Below are positions 37,638-46,436 of a stretch of 64,000 nucleotides of DNA, piece after piece (within the stretch, counting starts at the first letter, position 1; each line of letters opens with the position of its first letter). Location of the stretch: positions 62,001 to 126,000 of the forward strand of contig NZ_FRAB01000004.1 of NCBI RefSeq assembly GCF_900142195.1, written 5' to 3'. The position numbers and the translations under genes were made by a program. Source of the DNA: Paraburkholderia terricola. Lineage in GTDB: Bacteria > Pseudomonadota > Gammaproteobacteria > Burkholderiales > Burkholderiaceae. The notes beneath the pieces were generated by a model, which was not told where the DNA came from, searched no databases, and saw nothing but the letters and a program-made list of their open reading frames with translations.

Positions 37638-37666
37638 GTGCGGCAGCGACTTAAGCTGCCGACGGC

Positions 37667-38470
37667 TTACGCGTGGCTATGCGTATGATCTTGCGAGGCT
37701 TGCGGCCGGTAGCCGAGCGACTCCGAAATCATCAGCGCCGTTTGACTGAGCTGGCCGAGCCACGAGTCCTGCAAACGGTCGGCCGGTGCCGACAGCGACA
37801 GACCCGCGACCAGCTTGCCGGTGTCGTCGTAAATGCCGGCGGCGATGCAGCGCACGCCCAATTCCAGTTCCTCGTTATCGCGCGCGCAGGCCTGCTGACG
37901 CACGTGCGAAAGCTCGCGCTCCAGCTTGGTCAGGTCGGTGATGCTGTTTTGCGTGTGACCCGACAAACCCGTGCGGGTGGCGTAGGCGCGAACGCGGGTG
38001 GATTCGTCGGCGGCGAGAAACAGCTTGCCCACCGACGTGAGATGCAAAGGCGCCCGCCCGCCGATGGCCCGCACCACCTGCATGCCGGAGCGCTCCGAAT
38101 AGGCGCGTTCGATATAAACGATCTCGTCGCCCTGGCGTACCGACAGATTCACTGTCTGGCCCGTCTGACGATGCAGTTCGCGCATCGGCGTGAGCGCCGC
38201 GTCGCGCACCGACAGGCGTGCCTTTACCAGATTGCCCAGTTCGAGCAGGCGCATGCCGAGACGGTAGGTGCCGGGATCCGACCGGTCGACCAGCCGGCAC
38301 ATCACCATGTCGTTCAGGATGCGGTGCGCGGTGGACGGATGCAGCTCCGTGCGGATGGCGAGTTCTTTCAGGCTGACCGGGTCGCTATGCGCAGCGAGTG
38401 CGTCGAGCAAGCGCATCATGCGTTCGATCACCTGGATCGAAGTTTTGGGATCCGGGTTCGTATCGCTCAT
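37667..38470 (-). CDS. IclR-family transcriptional regulator
   Basis: 267 residues from ATG at 38470 (MSDTNPDPK); a TTG at 38494 is possible, and neither has a clear ribosome site. N-terminal winged helix-turn-helix at about 20-80 (SLKELAIRTELHPSTAHRIL), then the IclR effector domain (VNLSVRQGDEIVYIER; HLTSVGKLFLA). The C-terminus is His-rich (DHTHSHA). It is divergent from lutA-lutB with 180 bp between starts and is the likely regulator of those genes; the effector is unknown but might be lactate. Confidence 0.92.
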   Translation of the reverse strand: MSDTNPDPKTSIQVIERMMRLLDALAAHSDPVSLKELAIRTELHPSTAHRILNDMVMCRLVDRSDPGTYRLGMRLLELGNLVKARLSVRDAALTPMRELHRQTGQTVNLSVRQGDEIVYIERAYSERSGMQVVRAIGGRAPLHLTSVGKLFLAADESTRVRAYATRTGLSGHTQNSITDLTKLERELSHVRQQACARDNEELELGVRCIAAGIYDDTGKLVAGLSLSAPADRLQDSWLGQLSQTALMISESLGYRPQASQDHTHSHA

Positions 38471-38594
38471 GGGAGGAATCGGTTGACGCGTCAAACAGCG
38501 GAAAACTGATTGTATCTCGTATCGTGAAAAAAGCGAACGCGGTTCGAAGCGCTATTCCAAATTAACGTGGCATGCGTCCTATGCCTTCCGGCCG

Positions 38595-38623
38595 TTGGTA
38601 TTGTGCGCCAAACGGCGGATAAT
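38595..38623 (+). promoter_or_regulatory. Candidate promoter of lutA-lutB
   Basis: TTGGTA (38595-38600), 17-nt spacer, GATAAT (38618-38623); start near 38630, 21 nt before lutA. Confidence 0.5.
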
Positions 38624-38650
38624 CAGGGACGTTTTCCCGAAGGAGGGCTC

Positions 38651-39373
38651 ATGCGAGTCGGATTGTTCGTCACCTGCCTGATCGACCTGATGCGTCCGGA
38701 GATCGGTTTTTCGGTCATCAAGCTGATCGAGGCCGCCGGTTTCGAGGTGGTGGTGCCTCCCGCGCAAACCTGCTGCGGGCAGCCCGCATACAACTCCGGA
38801 GAACGGCGCATCGCGCGCGACCTCGCGGAGAAAGCGCTGCGTGAGTTCGAACAGTTCGACTACGTCGTGGTGCCGTCCGGCTCGTGCGGCGGCATGATCC
38901 GCGCGCACTACGGCGATCTCTTTGCCGACGATCCCGAATTGATGAACCGCTTCGGCCGCTTGCGGCCGAGAGTGTTCGAGCTGACCGATTTCCTCGTCAA
39001 CGTGGCCAGGGTGCAATTGCAGCCCGGCGAATTCGCGGGGCAGGTGACTTATCACGATTCCTGTTCGGGATTGCGTGAACTCGGCGTGAAGACGCAGCCG
39101 CGCGCGCTGCTCGCACAAGTGGGCGTGACGGTGACCGAAATGAAGGGCTGCGAGCACTGCTGCGGTTTCGGCGGCACCTTCGCGGTCAAGTACGGCGATA
39201 TTTCCACGGCGATCGTCGACGAAAAATGCGCGAACATCAGCGCGAGCAGCGCGGGCGCGGTGGTGCTCGGCGACCTCGGCTGCATGCTCAATATCGAAGG
39301 GCGGTTGCGGCGCACCGGCGACACCACGACGCGGGTGTTGCACATCGCGCAGGTGCTCGCCGGCGACGCGTGA
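38651..39373 (+). CDS. lutA: LutA-type iron-sulfur/CCG-domain protein of lactate utilisation
   Basis: 240 residues from ATG at 38651, with AAGGAGGGCTC upstream. Two cysteine-rich CCG domains: PAQTCCGQPAYNSG and GCEHCCGFGGTFAVKYGDIS, as in LutA and glycolate oxidase GlcF-like proteins. LutABC oxidises L-lactate to pyruvate. It is followed by lutB after 81 bp. Confidence 0.9.
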   Translation: MRVGLFVTCLIDLMRPEIGFSVIKLIEAAGFEVVVPPAQTCCGQPAYNSGERRIARDLAEKALREFEQFDYVVVPSGSCGGMIRAHYGDLFADDPELMNRFGRLRPRVFELTDFLVNVARVQLQPGEFAGQVTYHDSCSGLRELGVKTQPRALLAQVGVTVTEMKGCEHCCGFGGTFAVKYGDISTAIVDEKCANISASSAGAVVLGDLGCMLNIEGRLRRTGDTTTRVLHIAQVLAGDA

Positions 39374-39454
39374 AGGCGTGCCGCGTTTCATTCAGCGCGC
39401 TTCATTTCGAACGTCTCATCCGAATGCCCGATTCCGAATAAGCACAAGGCCGCC

Positions 39455-40870
39455 ATGCAAGTCCAATCGATGCAGTTCAAGGCTCGCGCGGGTCAGAAAC
39501 TCGCCGACCAGCGTCTGCAGCAGAACCTCACCAAGCTGTCGACCAAATTCGTGTCGGCCCGCGCCGCGGCCATGACCGCCATCGACTTTCCCGCCACCCG
39601 CGCGGCGTTGAAGGAGCGCCGCGATCGCGCGCTGGAAAACCTCGATGTGTGGCTGGAAACGTTCGAACGCGAGGCGACCCGGCGCGGCGTCACGGTGCTG
39701 TTCGCCGAGACGACCCAGGAAGCCGCCCGGCTCGTCGGCGACATCGCGCGCCGGCATGACGTGAAGAAGGTGATCAAGACCAAGTCGATGGTCACCGAGG
39801 AAATGCGCCTGAACGAGGTGCTCGGTCAGATGGGCGTGCAGTCGATCGAAACCGATCTGGGCGAATACATTCTGCAGATCAACGACAACGAGCCGCCGAG
39901 CCACATCATCGCGCCGGTCGTCCATAAGGATAAGGACGAGATCGCCGATCTGTTCGCGAAGACCCACAACCGGCCGCGCCTCACCGAAATCACCGATATG
40001 ACGCGGGAAGCGCGCGAAGTACTGCGTCCGCATTTCCTGTCGGCGGACATGGGCGTGACGGGCGGCAACTTCGTGGTGGCGGAAACCGGCTCGGTCGTGC
40101 TCGTCACGAACGAGGGCAACGAGGGCATGTGCACGGTGATGCCGCGCGTGCATGTCGCCGTCACGGGTATCGAGAAGGTGCTGCCCACGCTCGAAGACCT
40201 CGCGACGGCGATGCGTCTGCTGCCGCGCTCGGCGACGGGCCAGGCGACATCGAACTATTTTTCGGTGCTGACCGGGCCGCGCGGCGAGGCGGATCAGGAT
40301 GGTCCCGAGCATATGTACGTCGTGCTGGTCGACGGCGGGCGCACGGGGCTCATAGGCGGCGATTTCCAGGAGATGCTGCGCTGTATCCGCTGCGGCGCGT
40401 GCATGAACCATTGCCCGGTCTATCAGAAGGTGGGCGGCCATGCATACGGTTGGGTGTATCCCGGCCCGATGGGTTCGGTCCTGACACCGAGCTACGTCGG
40501 CATCGACAAGGCGCTGGATTTGCCGCAGGCAGCGACCTTATGCGGCGAATGCAATAGCGTGTGCCCGGTGGGAATTCCCTTATCCGATCTGTTGCGCAAG
40601 CTGCGTGAGAAGCAGGTGGAGCGGCGTCTGCGGCCGTGGAAGGAGCGTGCGGGGCTGGCGGTGTGGGGTTTCCTCGCGCTGCATCCGGACGCTTATGCGC
40701 TCTTCACCAAGGTGGCCGTGCGCGTGCTGGAGCGGATGGGCGGGAAAACTCGTTCGATTGCGAGGCTGCCGTTAGGCGGTGCGGGCTGGACCCATACCCG
40801 CGAGATGCCGGCGCCGGTGGGGCGCACCTTCAGGGAGTTGTATGCCGCGCAGCGCAGCCACATCGGCTGA
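39455..40870 (+). CDS. lutB: LutB-type iron-sulfur protein of lactate utilisation
   Basis: 471 residues. The N-terminal 300 residues are an LUD-type domain (EITDMTREAREVLRPHFL; GVTGGNFVVAETGSVVLVTN). Two 4Fe-4S motifs follow: CIRCGACMNHCPVY and CGECNSVCPVGIPL. In lactate oxidation it relays electrons with LutA. The third subunit, LutC, which normally follows, is not found: the next 180 bp are gene-free and then comes a lipoprotein gene on the other strand. Confidence 0.92.
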   Translation: MQVQSMQFKARAGQKLADQRLQQNLTKLSTKFVSARAAAMTAIDFPATRAALKERRDRALENLDVWLETFEREATRRGVTVLFAETTQEAARLVGDIARRHDVKKVIKTKSMVTEEMRLNEVLGQMGVQSIETDLGEYILQINDNEPPSHIIAPVVHKDKDEIADLFAKTHNRPRLTEITDMTREAREVLRPHFLSADMGVTGGNFVVAETGSVVLVTNEGNEGMCTVMPRVHVAVTGIEKVLPTLEDLATAMRLLPRSATGQATSNYFSVLTGPRGEADQDGPEHMYVVLVDGGRTGLIGGDFQEMLRCIRCGACMNHCPVYQKVGGHAYGWVYPGPMGSVLTPSYVGIDKALDLPQAATLCGECNSVCPVGIPLSDLLRKLREKQVERRLRPWKERAGLAVWGFLALHPDAYALFTKVAVRVLERMGGKTRSIARLPLGGAGWTHTREMPAPVGRTFRELYAAQRSHIG

Positions 40871-41050
40871 GTAGGCGGCGCGATCTTGTTGCCGAGGGAG
40901 CGGCCGTCAGCCGCGAGTCGGCGTCGCTCTCTTGCGACCGGCGCCGTTGGCCCGGCTTTGCTCGCGGCCGGGCGCGGCGCGCGATGCGCCGCTGTGTCGA
41001 GCGGAGCGGCCACTGTCGCTCAAGCACGACCGCAGGATTCGTCGGGTGGA

Positions 41051-41551
41051 TCAATGGTCGGTCATTCCACCGGACTGGCGGCCAGGCACGCCCCTGATCA
41101 CCGGCGCGGCACCCCGTCCGCCGCCGTTGCCAGCCTGTTGCGGAGGTGGAGGCGGAGGACTACCGGCTCCAGGGCGTGCCGCATTCGATCCGCTCGGCCC
41201 ACCCGGTCCGGCGACAGCGCCTTGTGGCGGCGGCCCGCCGCGAGCCCCTCCGCCGTTCGGCTGACCACGCCCCCCGCCGTTATCGCCGCGGTAGCCGTCG
41301 CGGTAACCGTTGTAGGGTCGACCGCGATCGGGATAGCCGCGGTAGCCTCCCCAGTAGCCGGGTCCGTCGTAATACGCCGGGCCATAGTAATTGCCGTAGC
41401 CCATGTACACGCTGGTCTGCGGCGCGCCATAGGCGTAGCCGTCATAGCCGCTATAGCCATTGCCGTACATCGGCGTGCCGTCCGGATATACCGCGCAGCC
41501 GCTCAGCAACGCAGCGGTGGCGAGACCTACGATTGAAGCAATGCGTTTCAT
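41051..41551 (-). CDS. Tyr/Gly/Pro-rich lipoprotein of unknown function
   Basis: 166 residues. Residues 1-19 are a lipoprotein signal with lipobox LLSGC, so residue Cys19 should be acylated. The middle part is rich in Tyr and Gly (YGNGYSGYDGYAYG), the rest in Gly, Arg and Pro (PPPPPPQQ); there is no recognised domain. Such sequences are probably disordered and lie at the outer membrane. The second residue after Cys is Val, so the inner-membrane retention signal is absent. Convergent with lutB. I do not recognise the family. Confidence 0.7.
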   Translation of the reverse strand: MKRIASIVGLATAALLSGCAVYPDGTPMYGNGYSGYDGYAYGAPQTSVYMGYGNYYGPAYYDGPGYWGGYRGYPDRGRPYNGYRDGYRGDNGGGRGQPNGGGARGGPPPQGAVAGPGGPSGSNAARPGAGSPPPPPPQQAGNGGGRGAAPVIRGVPGRQSGGMTDH

Positions 41552-41819
41552 CTGATGGACCGGTGCGAAAGTTTCATGTCTATGAGACCGCTATTATCGC
41601 GATACGTCATGCGAGCTTTGTATGCGTTTGTAAGGATTTCTTTTTTGTGCCAACCCGCGCGCGGAGGCGGTGCGCGGAATCCGTCAATTCACTGTTCCAT
41701 TCATAGCAACGCTGTATCTCGCGCCAGCCGGTTTTTCTCGATTGCGAATTTCTATAGGATTCGAGATGGGAATAGTGAATCACGAGTTCACGCGCCCCTC
41801 AATCGGAAGAAACAACATC

Positions 41820-42059
41820 ATGAAAAAGACAATATCGGTGTACTGGCCGCTCGCCATCGTTGTGCCGCTTGCCGCGGCCGCCTATCTGCATATTTGCGGC
41901 GATGCCGCTTCGCGCGCCCCGCAGGCGCCGCTCGCTGCCGATCAATTGACCGCGGAACTCGCGCGCGCTGTTTCATACGGCATGGTCGGCGATGCGTCGA
42001 CGCTGCCGGCAAAGCCGATACGCGCCGTCGCCGCGACGCCGCTCGCCGAAGCGTCCTGA
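41820..42059 (+). CDS. Small membrane-anchored or secreted protein of unknown function
   Basis: 79 residues from ATG at 41820 with CGGAAGAAACAACATC before it. A Lys-rich start and a hydrophobic stretch (YWPLAIVVPLAAAAYL) form a signal or anchor; the rest is Ala-rich without motifs. A CGDAAS after the hydrophobic part is not a good lipobox. I cannot name it. Confidence 0.55.
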   Translation: MKKTISVYWPLAIVVPLAAAAYLHICGDAASRAPQAPLAADQLTAELARAVSYGMVGDASTLPAKPIRAVAATPLAEAS

Positions 42060-42233
42060 GCGCGACATCTGACGCGATCGAATAAAACAGCAACATGCCG
42101 CGCGCTGCGGCGGTAGAAGCAGCGCCTGGCCGAGGCGGCGGGGCGCCCGGCGAGATTCCGCGCGCCTTTGTATAATCGCGGCACCGTTCGCCAACCGTCG
42201 TTTCCTGCGCGTCGAAGCGCCTGAAAGTCTCTA

Positions 42234-42731
42234 ATGAAAACCGTGTCCATCTGCTTCGTCTGCCTCGGGAACATCTGCCGTTCACCGACCGCGGAAGGTG
42301 TGATGCGCCACCTCGTTGGCGAAGCCAGGCTCGCGGAGCGCATTCTGATCGATTCGGCCGGCACCGGCGACTGGCACATCGGCGCGCCGCCCGACGACCG
42401 TGCGCGACATGCGGCCGGCCGGCGCGGTTACAAATTGGAAGCGCTGCGCGGACGCCAGATCACCCCGGCCGATTTCGAGCGCTTCGATCTGCTGATCGCG
42501 ATGGACGACAAGAACGTCGCGGCCTTGCGTCGGATCTGCCCGCCGGAGCAGCGCGACAAGATCCGACTGCTGATGGAATTCGTCCCCGAGACGGACAGCC
42601 GTTGGAGCGGCACGCGCGAAGTCGCCGATCCCTATTTCGGTGGCGCGGACGGTTTCGAGCAAGTGCTGGATCAATGCGAAGCGGCGTGCCGCGGGCTGAT
42701 CGCGGCGTTGCGTCCCCAGTTGACGGCCTAG
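42234..42731 (+). CDS. Low-molecular-weight protein-tyrosine phosphatase
   Basis: 165 residues. P-loop CLGNICRSP with nucleophile Cys10 and Arg16 (CX5R), and general acid Asp in VADPYFGG. Cytosolic; the substrates are unknown. It lies 131 bp before iscR. A TATAAT at 42171-42176 is a likely -10 element. The position next to isc genes is shared with other betaproteobacteria as far as I recall. Confidence 0.93.
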   Translation: MKTVSICFVCLGNICRSPTAEGVMRHLVGEARLAERILIDSAGTGDWHIGAPPDDRARHAAGRRGYKLEALRGRQITPADFERFDLLIAMDDKNVAALRRICPPEQRDKIRLLMEFVPETDSRWSGTREVADPYFGGADGFEQVLDQCEAACRGLIAALRPQLTA

Positions 42732-42794
42732 TCCTGCGGGGAGCCGCGCCGGACGCATCCAGCAATTAAGCAAATGACCCAAATCGCGACAGGG

Positions 42795-42846
42795 ATACTT
42801 GACTAATTCACTCATGTATTTATACTTGACCAAACTTGTCGAGAAT
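42795..42846 (+). promoter_or_regulatory. iscR promoter with two tandem type-1 IscR boxes
   Basis: Promoter TTGACT (42799-42804), 16-nt spacer, TATACT (42821-42826). The 25-bp segment 42795-42819 matches the type-1 IscR consensus (ATASYYGACTRWWWYAGTCRRSTAT, written in two parts: ATASYYGACT and RWWWYAGTCRRSTAT) at 23 positions; 42822-42846 matches at 21. Both begin ATACTTGAC. The boxes cover the -35, spacer, -10 and start point, as in autorepression by cluster-loaded IscR. Confidence 0.85.
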
Positions 42847-42862
42847 TGCGGTTCCCACACAT

Positions 42863-43393
42863 ATGAGACTCACCACGAAAGGCCGTTTCGCCGTCACGGC
42901 GATGATTGACCTGGCACTGCGCCAGGAGCAGGGCCCGGTGACGCTTGCGGGTATCAGCCAGCGCCAACATATCTCCCTGTCGTATCTCGAGCAGCTGTTT
43001 GGCAAGCTGCGTCGCCATGAAATCGTCGAGTCCGTGCGCGGACCGGGCGGCGGCTACAATCTGGCCCGTCGCGCTGAAGACGTGACCGTGGCCGACATCA
43101 TCATCGCGGTCGACGAGCCGCTCGATGCCACCCAATGCGGTGGCAAGGGCTCGTGCGAAGGCACCAAACAGCACGACGGCCATTGCATGACGCATGAACT
43201 GTGGTCGACGCTGAATCAGAAAATGGTCGAGTACCTGGATTCCGTCTCTCTCAAGGATCTGGTCGACCAGCAGCGTGCGCGCGAAGGCGTGCCAACCGTG
43301 TTGCGCGACCGGCGCAACGAGGCGCCGGCGGTCGAGCCCGTTCGCGCGGCGCCGAAAGGGCCCAATTCCGTTTTCAACATGGCCGGTTCCTAG
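42863..43393 (+). CDS. iscR: Iron-sulfur cluster regulator IscR
   Basis: 176 residues from ATG at 42863 (MRLTTKGRFAVTAMIDLAL). Rrf2-type winged helix (ISLSYLEQLFGKLR; GPGGGYNLAR). The 2Fe-2S ligands are the Cys of CGGKGSC, a third Cys in DGHC and the His of MTH; the spacing between the second and third Cys is four residues longer than in E. coli. Cluster-loaded IscR should repress its own operon through the tandem boxes upstream. The C-terminal 35 residues are a Pro/Arg-rich tail. Confidence 0.95.
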   Translation: MRLTTKGRFAVTAMIDLALRQEQGPVTLAGISQRQHISLSYLEQLFGKLRRHEIVESVRGPGGGYNLARRAEDVTVADIIIAVDEPLDATQCGGKGSCEGTKQHDGHCMTHELWSTLNQKMVEYLDSVSLKDLVDQQRAREGVPTVLRDRRNEAPAVEPVRAAPKGPNSVFNMAGS

Positions 43394-43487
43394 GCGCGGT
43401 AGCGCGCGGTGTGGCGCGGTGTGAAGCATCACCGCAGCCGGATCGAGAATCCAGAAGCCAGAGCATATGACGTCCCCGGAGCGATAC

Positions 43488-44711
43488 ATGAACAACGACA
43501 TTCCCCACCTGCCCATTTACATGGACTACAGCGCCACGACCCCGGTCGACCCGCGCGTGGTGGACAAGATGATTCCGTACCTGCGCGAGCAGTTCGGCAA
43601 CCCCGCCTCGCGCAGCCACTCGTATGGCTGGACCGCGGAGCGCGCGGTCGAGGAAGCGCGCGAGAACGTGGCCGCGCTGGTGAACGCCGATCCGCGCGAG
43701 ATCATCTGGACCTCGGGCGCGACGGAATCGGACAACCTCGCGATCAAGGGCGCCGCGCACTTCTACAAGAGCAAGGGCAAGCACATCGTCACGGTGAAGA
43801 CCGAGCACAAGGCCGTGCTCGATACCTGCCGCGAACTCGAGCGCGAAGGCTTCGAAGTCACGTATCTGGATGTGAAGGACGACGGTCTGATCGACCTCGA
43901 CGTGTTCAAGGCCGCGCTGCGTCCGGACACGATCCTTGTGTCGGTGATGTCGGTGAACAACGAGATCGGCGTGATCCAGGACATCGAGGCGATCGGTGAA
44001 ATCTGCCGTGAAAAAGGCATCATTTTCCACGTCGACGCCGCGCAAGCCACCGGCAAGATCGACATCGATCTGCAAAAGCTGAAGGTCGACCTGATGTCGT
44101 TCTCGGCGCACAAGACCTATGGCCCGAAGGGCATCGGCGCGCTGTACGTGCGCCGCAAGCCGCGTATCCGTATCGAGGCGCAAATGCACGGCGGCGGTCA
44201 CGAGCGCGGCATGCGTTCGGGCACGCTGGCCACGCACCAGATCGTCGGCATGGGCGAGGCGTTCCGTATCGCGCGCGAAGAGATGGCGACGGAGAACGAG
44301 CGCATTCGCATGCTGCGCGATCGTCTGTTGCGCGGCCTGTCGGAATTGGAAGAAGTGTATGTGAACGGCGACATGGAAAAGCGTGTGCCGCACAACCTGA
44401 ACATCAGCTTCAATTTCGTCGAAGGCGAATCGCTGATCATGGCGGTAAAGGACGTCGCGGTGTCGTCGGGCTCGGCTTGCACGTCGGCTTCGCTGGAACC
44501 GTCGTACGTGCTGCGCGCATTGGGCCGCAACGACGAACTCGCGCACAGCTCGATCCGCTTCACGGTGGGCCGCTTCACGACCGAGCAGGACGTCGACTAT
44601 GTAATCAACCTGCTGAAGACCAAGATTTCGAAGCTGCGCGATCTGTCGCCGCTGTGGGAAATGCACCAGGACGGGATCGACATCTCGACCATCCAGTGGG
44701 CAGCGCACTGA
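43488..44711 (+). CDS. iscS: Cysteine desulfurase IscS
   Basis: 407 residues from ATG at 43488 ([19 protein letters not shown]), with CCCGGAGCG before it; an ATG at 43467 is less likely. PLP Lys in [12 protein letters not shown] and the sulfur-accepting Cys in [10 protein letters not shown]. It supplies sulfur from cysteine to IscU and other acceptors. 94 bp after iscR, 64 bp before iscU. Length and ends are normal (C-terminal ISTIQWAAH). Confidence 0.97.
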   Translation: MNNDIPHLPIYMDYSATTPVDPRVVDKMIPYLREQFGNPASRSHSYGWTAERAVEEARENVAALVNADPREIIWTSGATESDNLAIKGAAHFYKSKGKHIVTVKTEHKAVLDTCRELEREGFEVTYLDVKDDGLIDLDVFKAALRPDTILVSVMSVNNEIGVIQDIEAIGEICREKGIIFHVDAAQATGKIDIDLQKLKVDLMSFSAHKTYGPKGIGALYVRRKPRIRIEAQMHGGGHERGMRSGTLATHQIVGMGEAFRIAREEMATENERIRMLRDRLLRGLSELEEVYVNGDMEKRVPHNLNISFNFVEGESLIMAVKDVAVSSGSACTSASLEPSYVLRALGRNDELAHSSIRFTVGRFTTEQDVDYVINLLKTKISKLRDLSPLWEMHQDGIDISTIQWAAH

Positions 44712-44775
44712 CGCGCCGGTTTGTGAACGTCGAATTCATCGAATTGCAGGTTGAAACGAATCAAGGAGTGTGATC

Positions 44776-45192
44776 ATGGCTTATAGCGACAAGGTACTGG
44801 ACCACTATGAAAACCCGCGCAACGTCGGTTCCTTCGCGAAGGACGACGATGCGGTCGGCACCGGCATGGTCGGCGCGCCGGCCTGCGGCGACGTGATGAA
44901 GCTGCAGATTCGCGTCGGCGCGGACGGCGTCATCGAAGACGCGAAGTTCAAGACGTATGGCTGCGGTTCGGCGATTGCGTCGAGCTCGCTCGTCACCGAA
45001 TGGGTGAAGGGCAAGACGCTCGATCAAGCCATGTCGATCAAGAACACGCAGATCGCTGAAGAACTCGCGCTGCCGCCGGTGAAGATCCACTGCTCGATCC
45101 TCGCGGAAGACGCGATCAAGGCAGCGGTCGCCGACTACAAGCAACGCCACGGCGTTGCTGCGGTTGTCGAGGGCGACAAGCAAACCGCGTAA
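44776..45192 (+). CDS. iscU: Iron-sulfur cluster scaffold IscU
   Basis: 138 residues from ATG at 44776 (MAYSDKVLDHYENPRN), with AAGGAGTGTG upstream. Three cluster-binding Cys: APACGDVM, YGCGSAIASS and KIHCSILAEDA; the LPPVKIH motif for HscA binding is present. It assembles 2Fe-2S clusters on IscS. The 166-bp gap after it contains a hairpin (45225-45247). Confidence 0.97.
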   Translation: MAYSDKVLDHYENPRNVGSFAKDDDAVGTGMVGAPACGDVMKLQIRVGADGVIEDAKFKTYGCGSAIASSSLVTEWVKGKTLDQAMSIKNTQIAEELALPPVKIHCSILAEDAIKAAVADYKQRHGVAAVVEGDKQTA

Positions 45193-45224
45193 GCGGGCGT
45201 CGGGATTCGAAGTGAGCCGGAAGC

Positions 45225-45247
45225 GGCGGCGCAACGAACGCGCCGCC
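45225..45247 (+). other. Hairpin in the iscU-iscA gap
   Basis: GGCGGCGC (45225-45232) and GCGCCGCC (45240-45247), 7-nt loop, no T run. It could stabilise the upstream mRNA or mark a processing point; no function is proven. Confidence 0.5.
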
Positions 45248-45358
45248 CGGCATGAGCGATATTTGATGCAGGCAGGGTGGCAGCGCGAGGAATTACCGCG
45301 GCGATAAGCCCGAGTGACGAAACGCGGACTGCCCGCACACTGCGCAATGAGAAACGCA

Positions 45359-45682
45359 ATGGCAATTACGTTGACCGAAAAGGCAGCACAGCACGTCCAG
45401 AAGTATCTGATCCGCCGCGGTAAAGGCGTCGGGCTGCGCCTCGGCGTGCGTACCACCGGGTGCTCCGGCCTCGCCTACAAGCTTGAGTACGTGGACGAAC
45501 TCGCGCCCGAAGACCAGGTGTTCGAATGCAACGGCGTGAAGATCATTGTCGACCCCAAGAGCCTCGCCTATATCGACGGCACTGAACTCGACTTCGCGCG
45601 CGAAGGATTGAACGAGGGCTTCAAGTTCAACAATCCGAACGTGAAGGACGAATGCGGTTGCGGCGAGTCGTTCCGGGTATAA
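45359..45682 (+). CDS. iscA: A-type iron-sulfur carrier IscA
   Basis: 107 residues ([17 protein letters not shown]). Cluster ligands: Cys in TTGCSGLAY and the C-terminal CGCG pair in DECGCGESF. It carries iron or clusters to apo-proteins. An ATG 12 nt upstream is possible. It is followed by a terminator before hscB. Confidence 0.96.
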   Translation: MAITLTEKAAQHVQKYLIRRGKGVGLRLGVRTTGCSGLAYKLEYVDELAPEDQVFECNGVKIIVDPKSLAYIDGTELDFAREGLNEGFKFNNPNVKDECGCGESFRV

Positions 45683-45709
45683 ACCGGAACACTTCCGCGT
45701 GCGGCGGAC

Positions 45710-45734
45710 AAAAGGCGGCGCGGGCCGCCTTTTT
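45710..45734 (+). terminator. Intra-operon terminator between iscA and hscB
   Basis: 10-bp stem AAAAGGCGGC (45710-45719) and GCCGCCTTTT (45724-45733) with GCGG tetraloop; T continues to 45734. It lies 27 nt after the iscA stop and 63 nt before hscB, inside what is otherwise one operon, so it probably lowers expression of hscB-hscA-fdx-iscX. Confidence 0.8.
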
Positions 45735-45797
45735 AGTTTCATCCGCGTTTTTAGACGGCACTCTTGTGCGCTTTCCTGAACGGACCTCTTCTATCCG

Positions 45798-46325
45798 ATG
45801 GCCTCGCTGAACGACAGCCACTTCGACCTGTTCGGTCTGCCGGCGCAATTCGCGCTCGACGCAACGACGCTCGATCACGCCTACCGCACCGTGCAGGCCC
45901 AGGTGCATCCCGACCGCTTCGCGGCGGCCGGCGACGCGCAAAAGCGCATCGCCATGCAGTGGGCGACGCGCACCAACGAGGCGTATCAGACGCTGCGCGA
46001 TCCGCTCAAGCGCGCTACTTACCTGCTGCATCTGCGCGGCATCGACGTCGGCGCGGAGAACAATACGGCGATGGAGCCGTCGTTCCTGATGCAGCAGATG
46101 GAGTGGCGCGAAGGCATCGAGGACGCGGCCGCGGCGAAAAACGTCGACGCGCTCGACGCCCTGCTGACCGAACTGCGCGACGAAGAGCGCATGCGTTTCA
46201 CCAAGCTCGGCGCATTGCTCGACAGCGGCGCGAATCAGGCGGCGGGCGAGGCGGTGCGGCAGTTGATGTTCATCGAGCGGGTAGCGTCGGAAATCGACGC
46301 GCAGATCGAGCGGCTCGAACACTAG
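45798..46325 (+). CDS. hscB: Co-chaperone HscB
   Basis: 175 residues. N-terminal J-domain with the HPD signature ([11 protein letters not shown]), then the HscB C-terminal helical domain that binds IscU. It stimulates the ATPase of HscA in cluster transfer. Length is normal. 111 bp before hscA, with no gene between. Confidence 0.94.
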   Translation: MASLNDSHFDLFGLPAQFALDATTLDHAYRTVQAQVHPDRFAAAGDAQKRIAMQWATRTNEAYQTLRDPLKRATYLLHLRGIDVGAENNTAMEPSFLMQQMEWREGIEDAAAAKNVDALDALLTELRDEERMRFTKLGALLDSGANQAAGEAVRQLMFIERVASEIDAQIERLEH

Positions 46326-46436
46326 CGATCCGGGCGCGAGCCAACGCCGCGCCAGAACGCAGCCGGAACAGCCATAGCTTTATATCCAGCAACGCGAAAA
46401 TTCAGGACGGGGCGAAGCGGCCCCGAGAAGATCCAG

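Noticed and set aside
40871..41050. A lutC gene directly after lutB
   Set aside because: Only 180 bp to the convergent lipoprotein gene, and the plus-strand frames there are Arg/Ala-rich shadows without LUD motifs.
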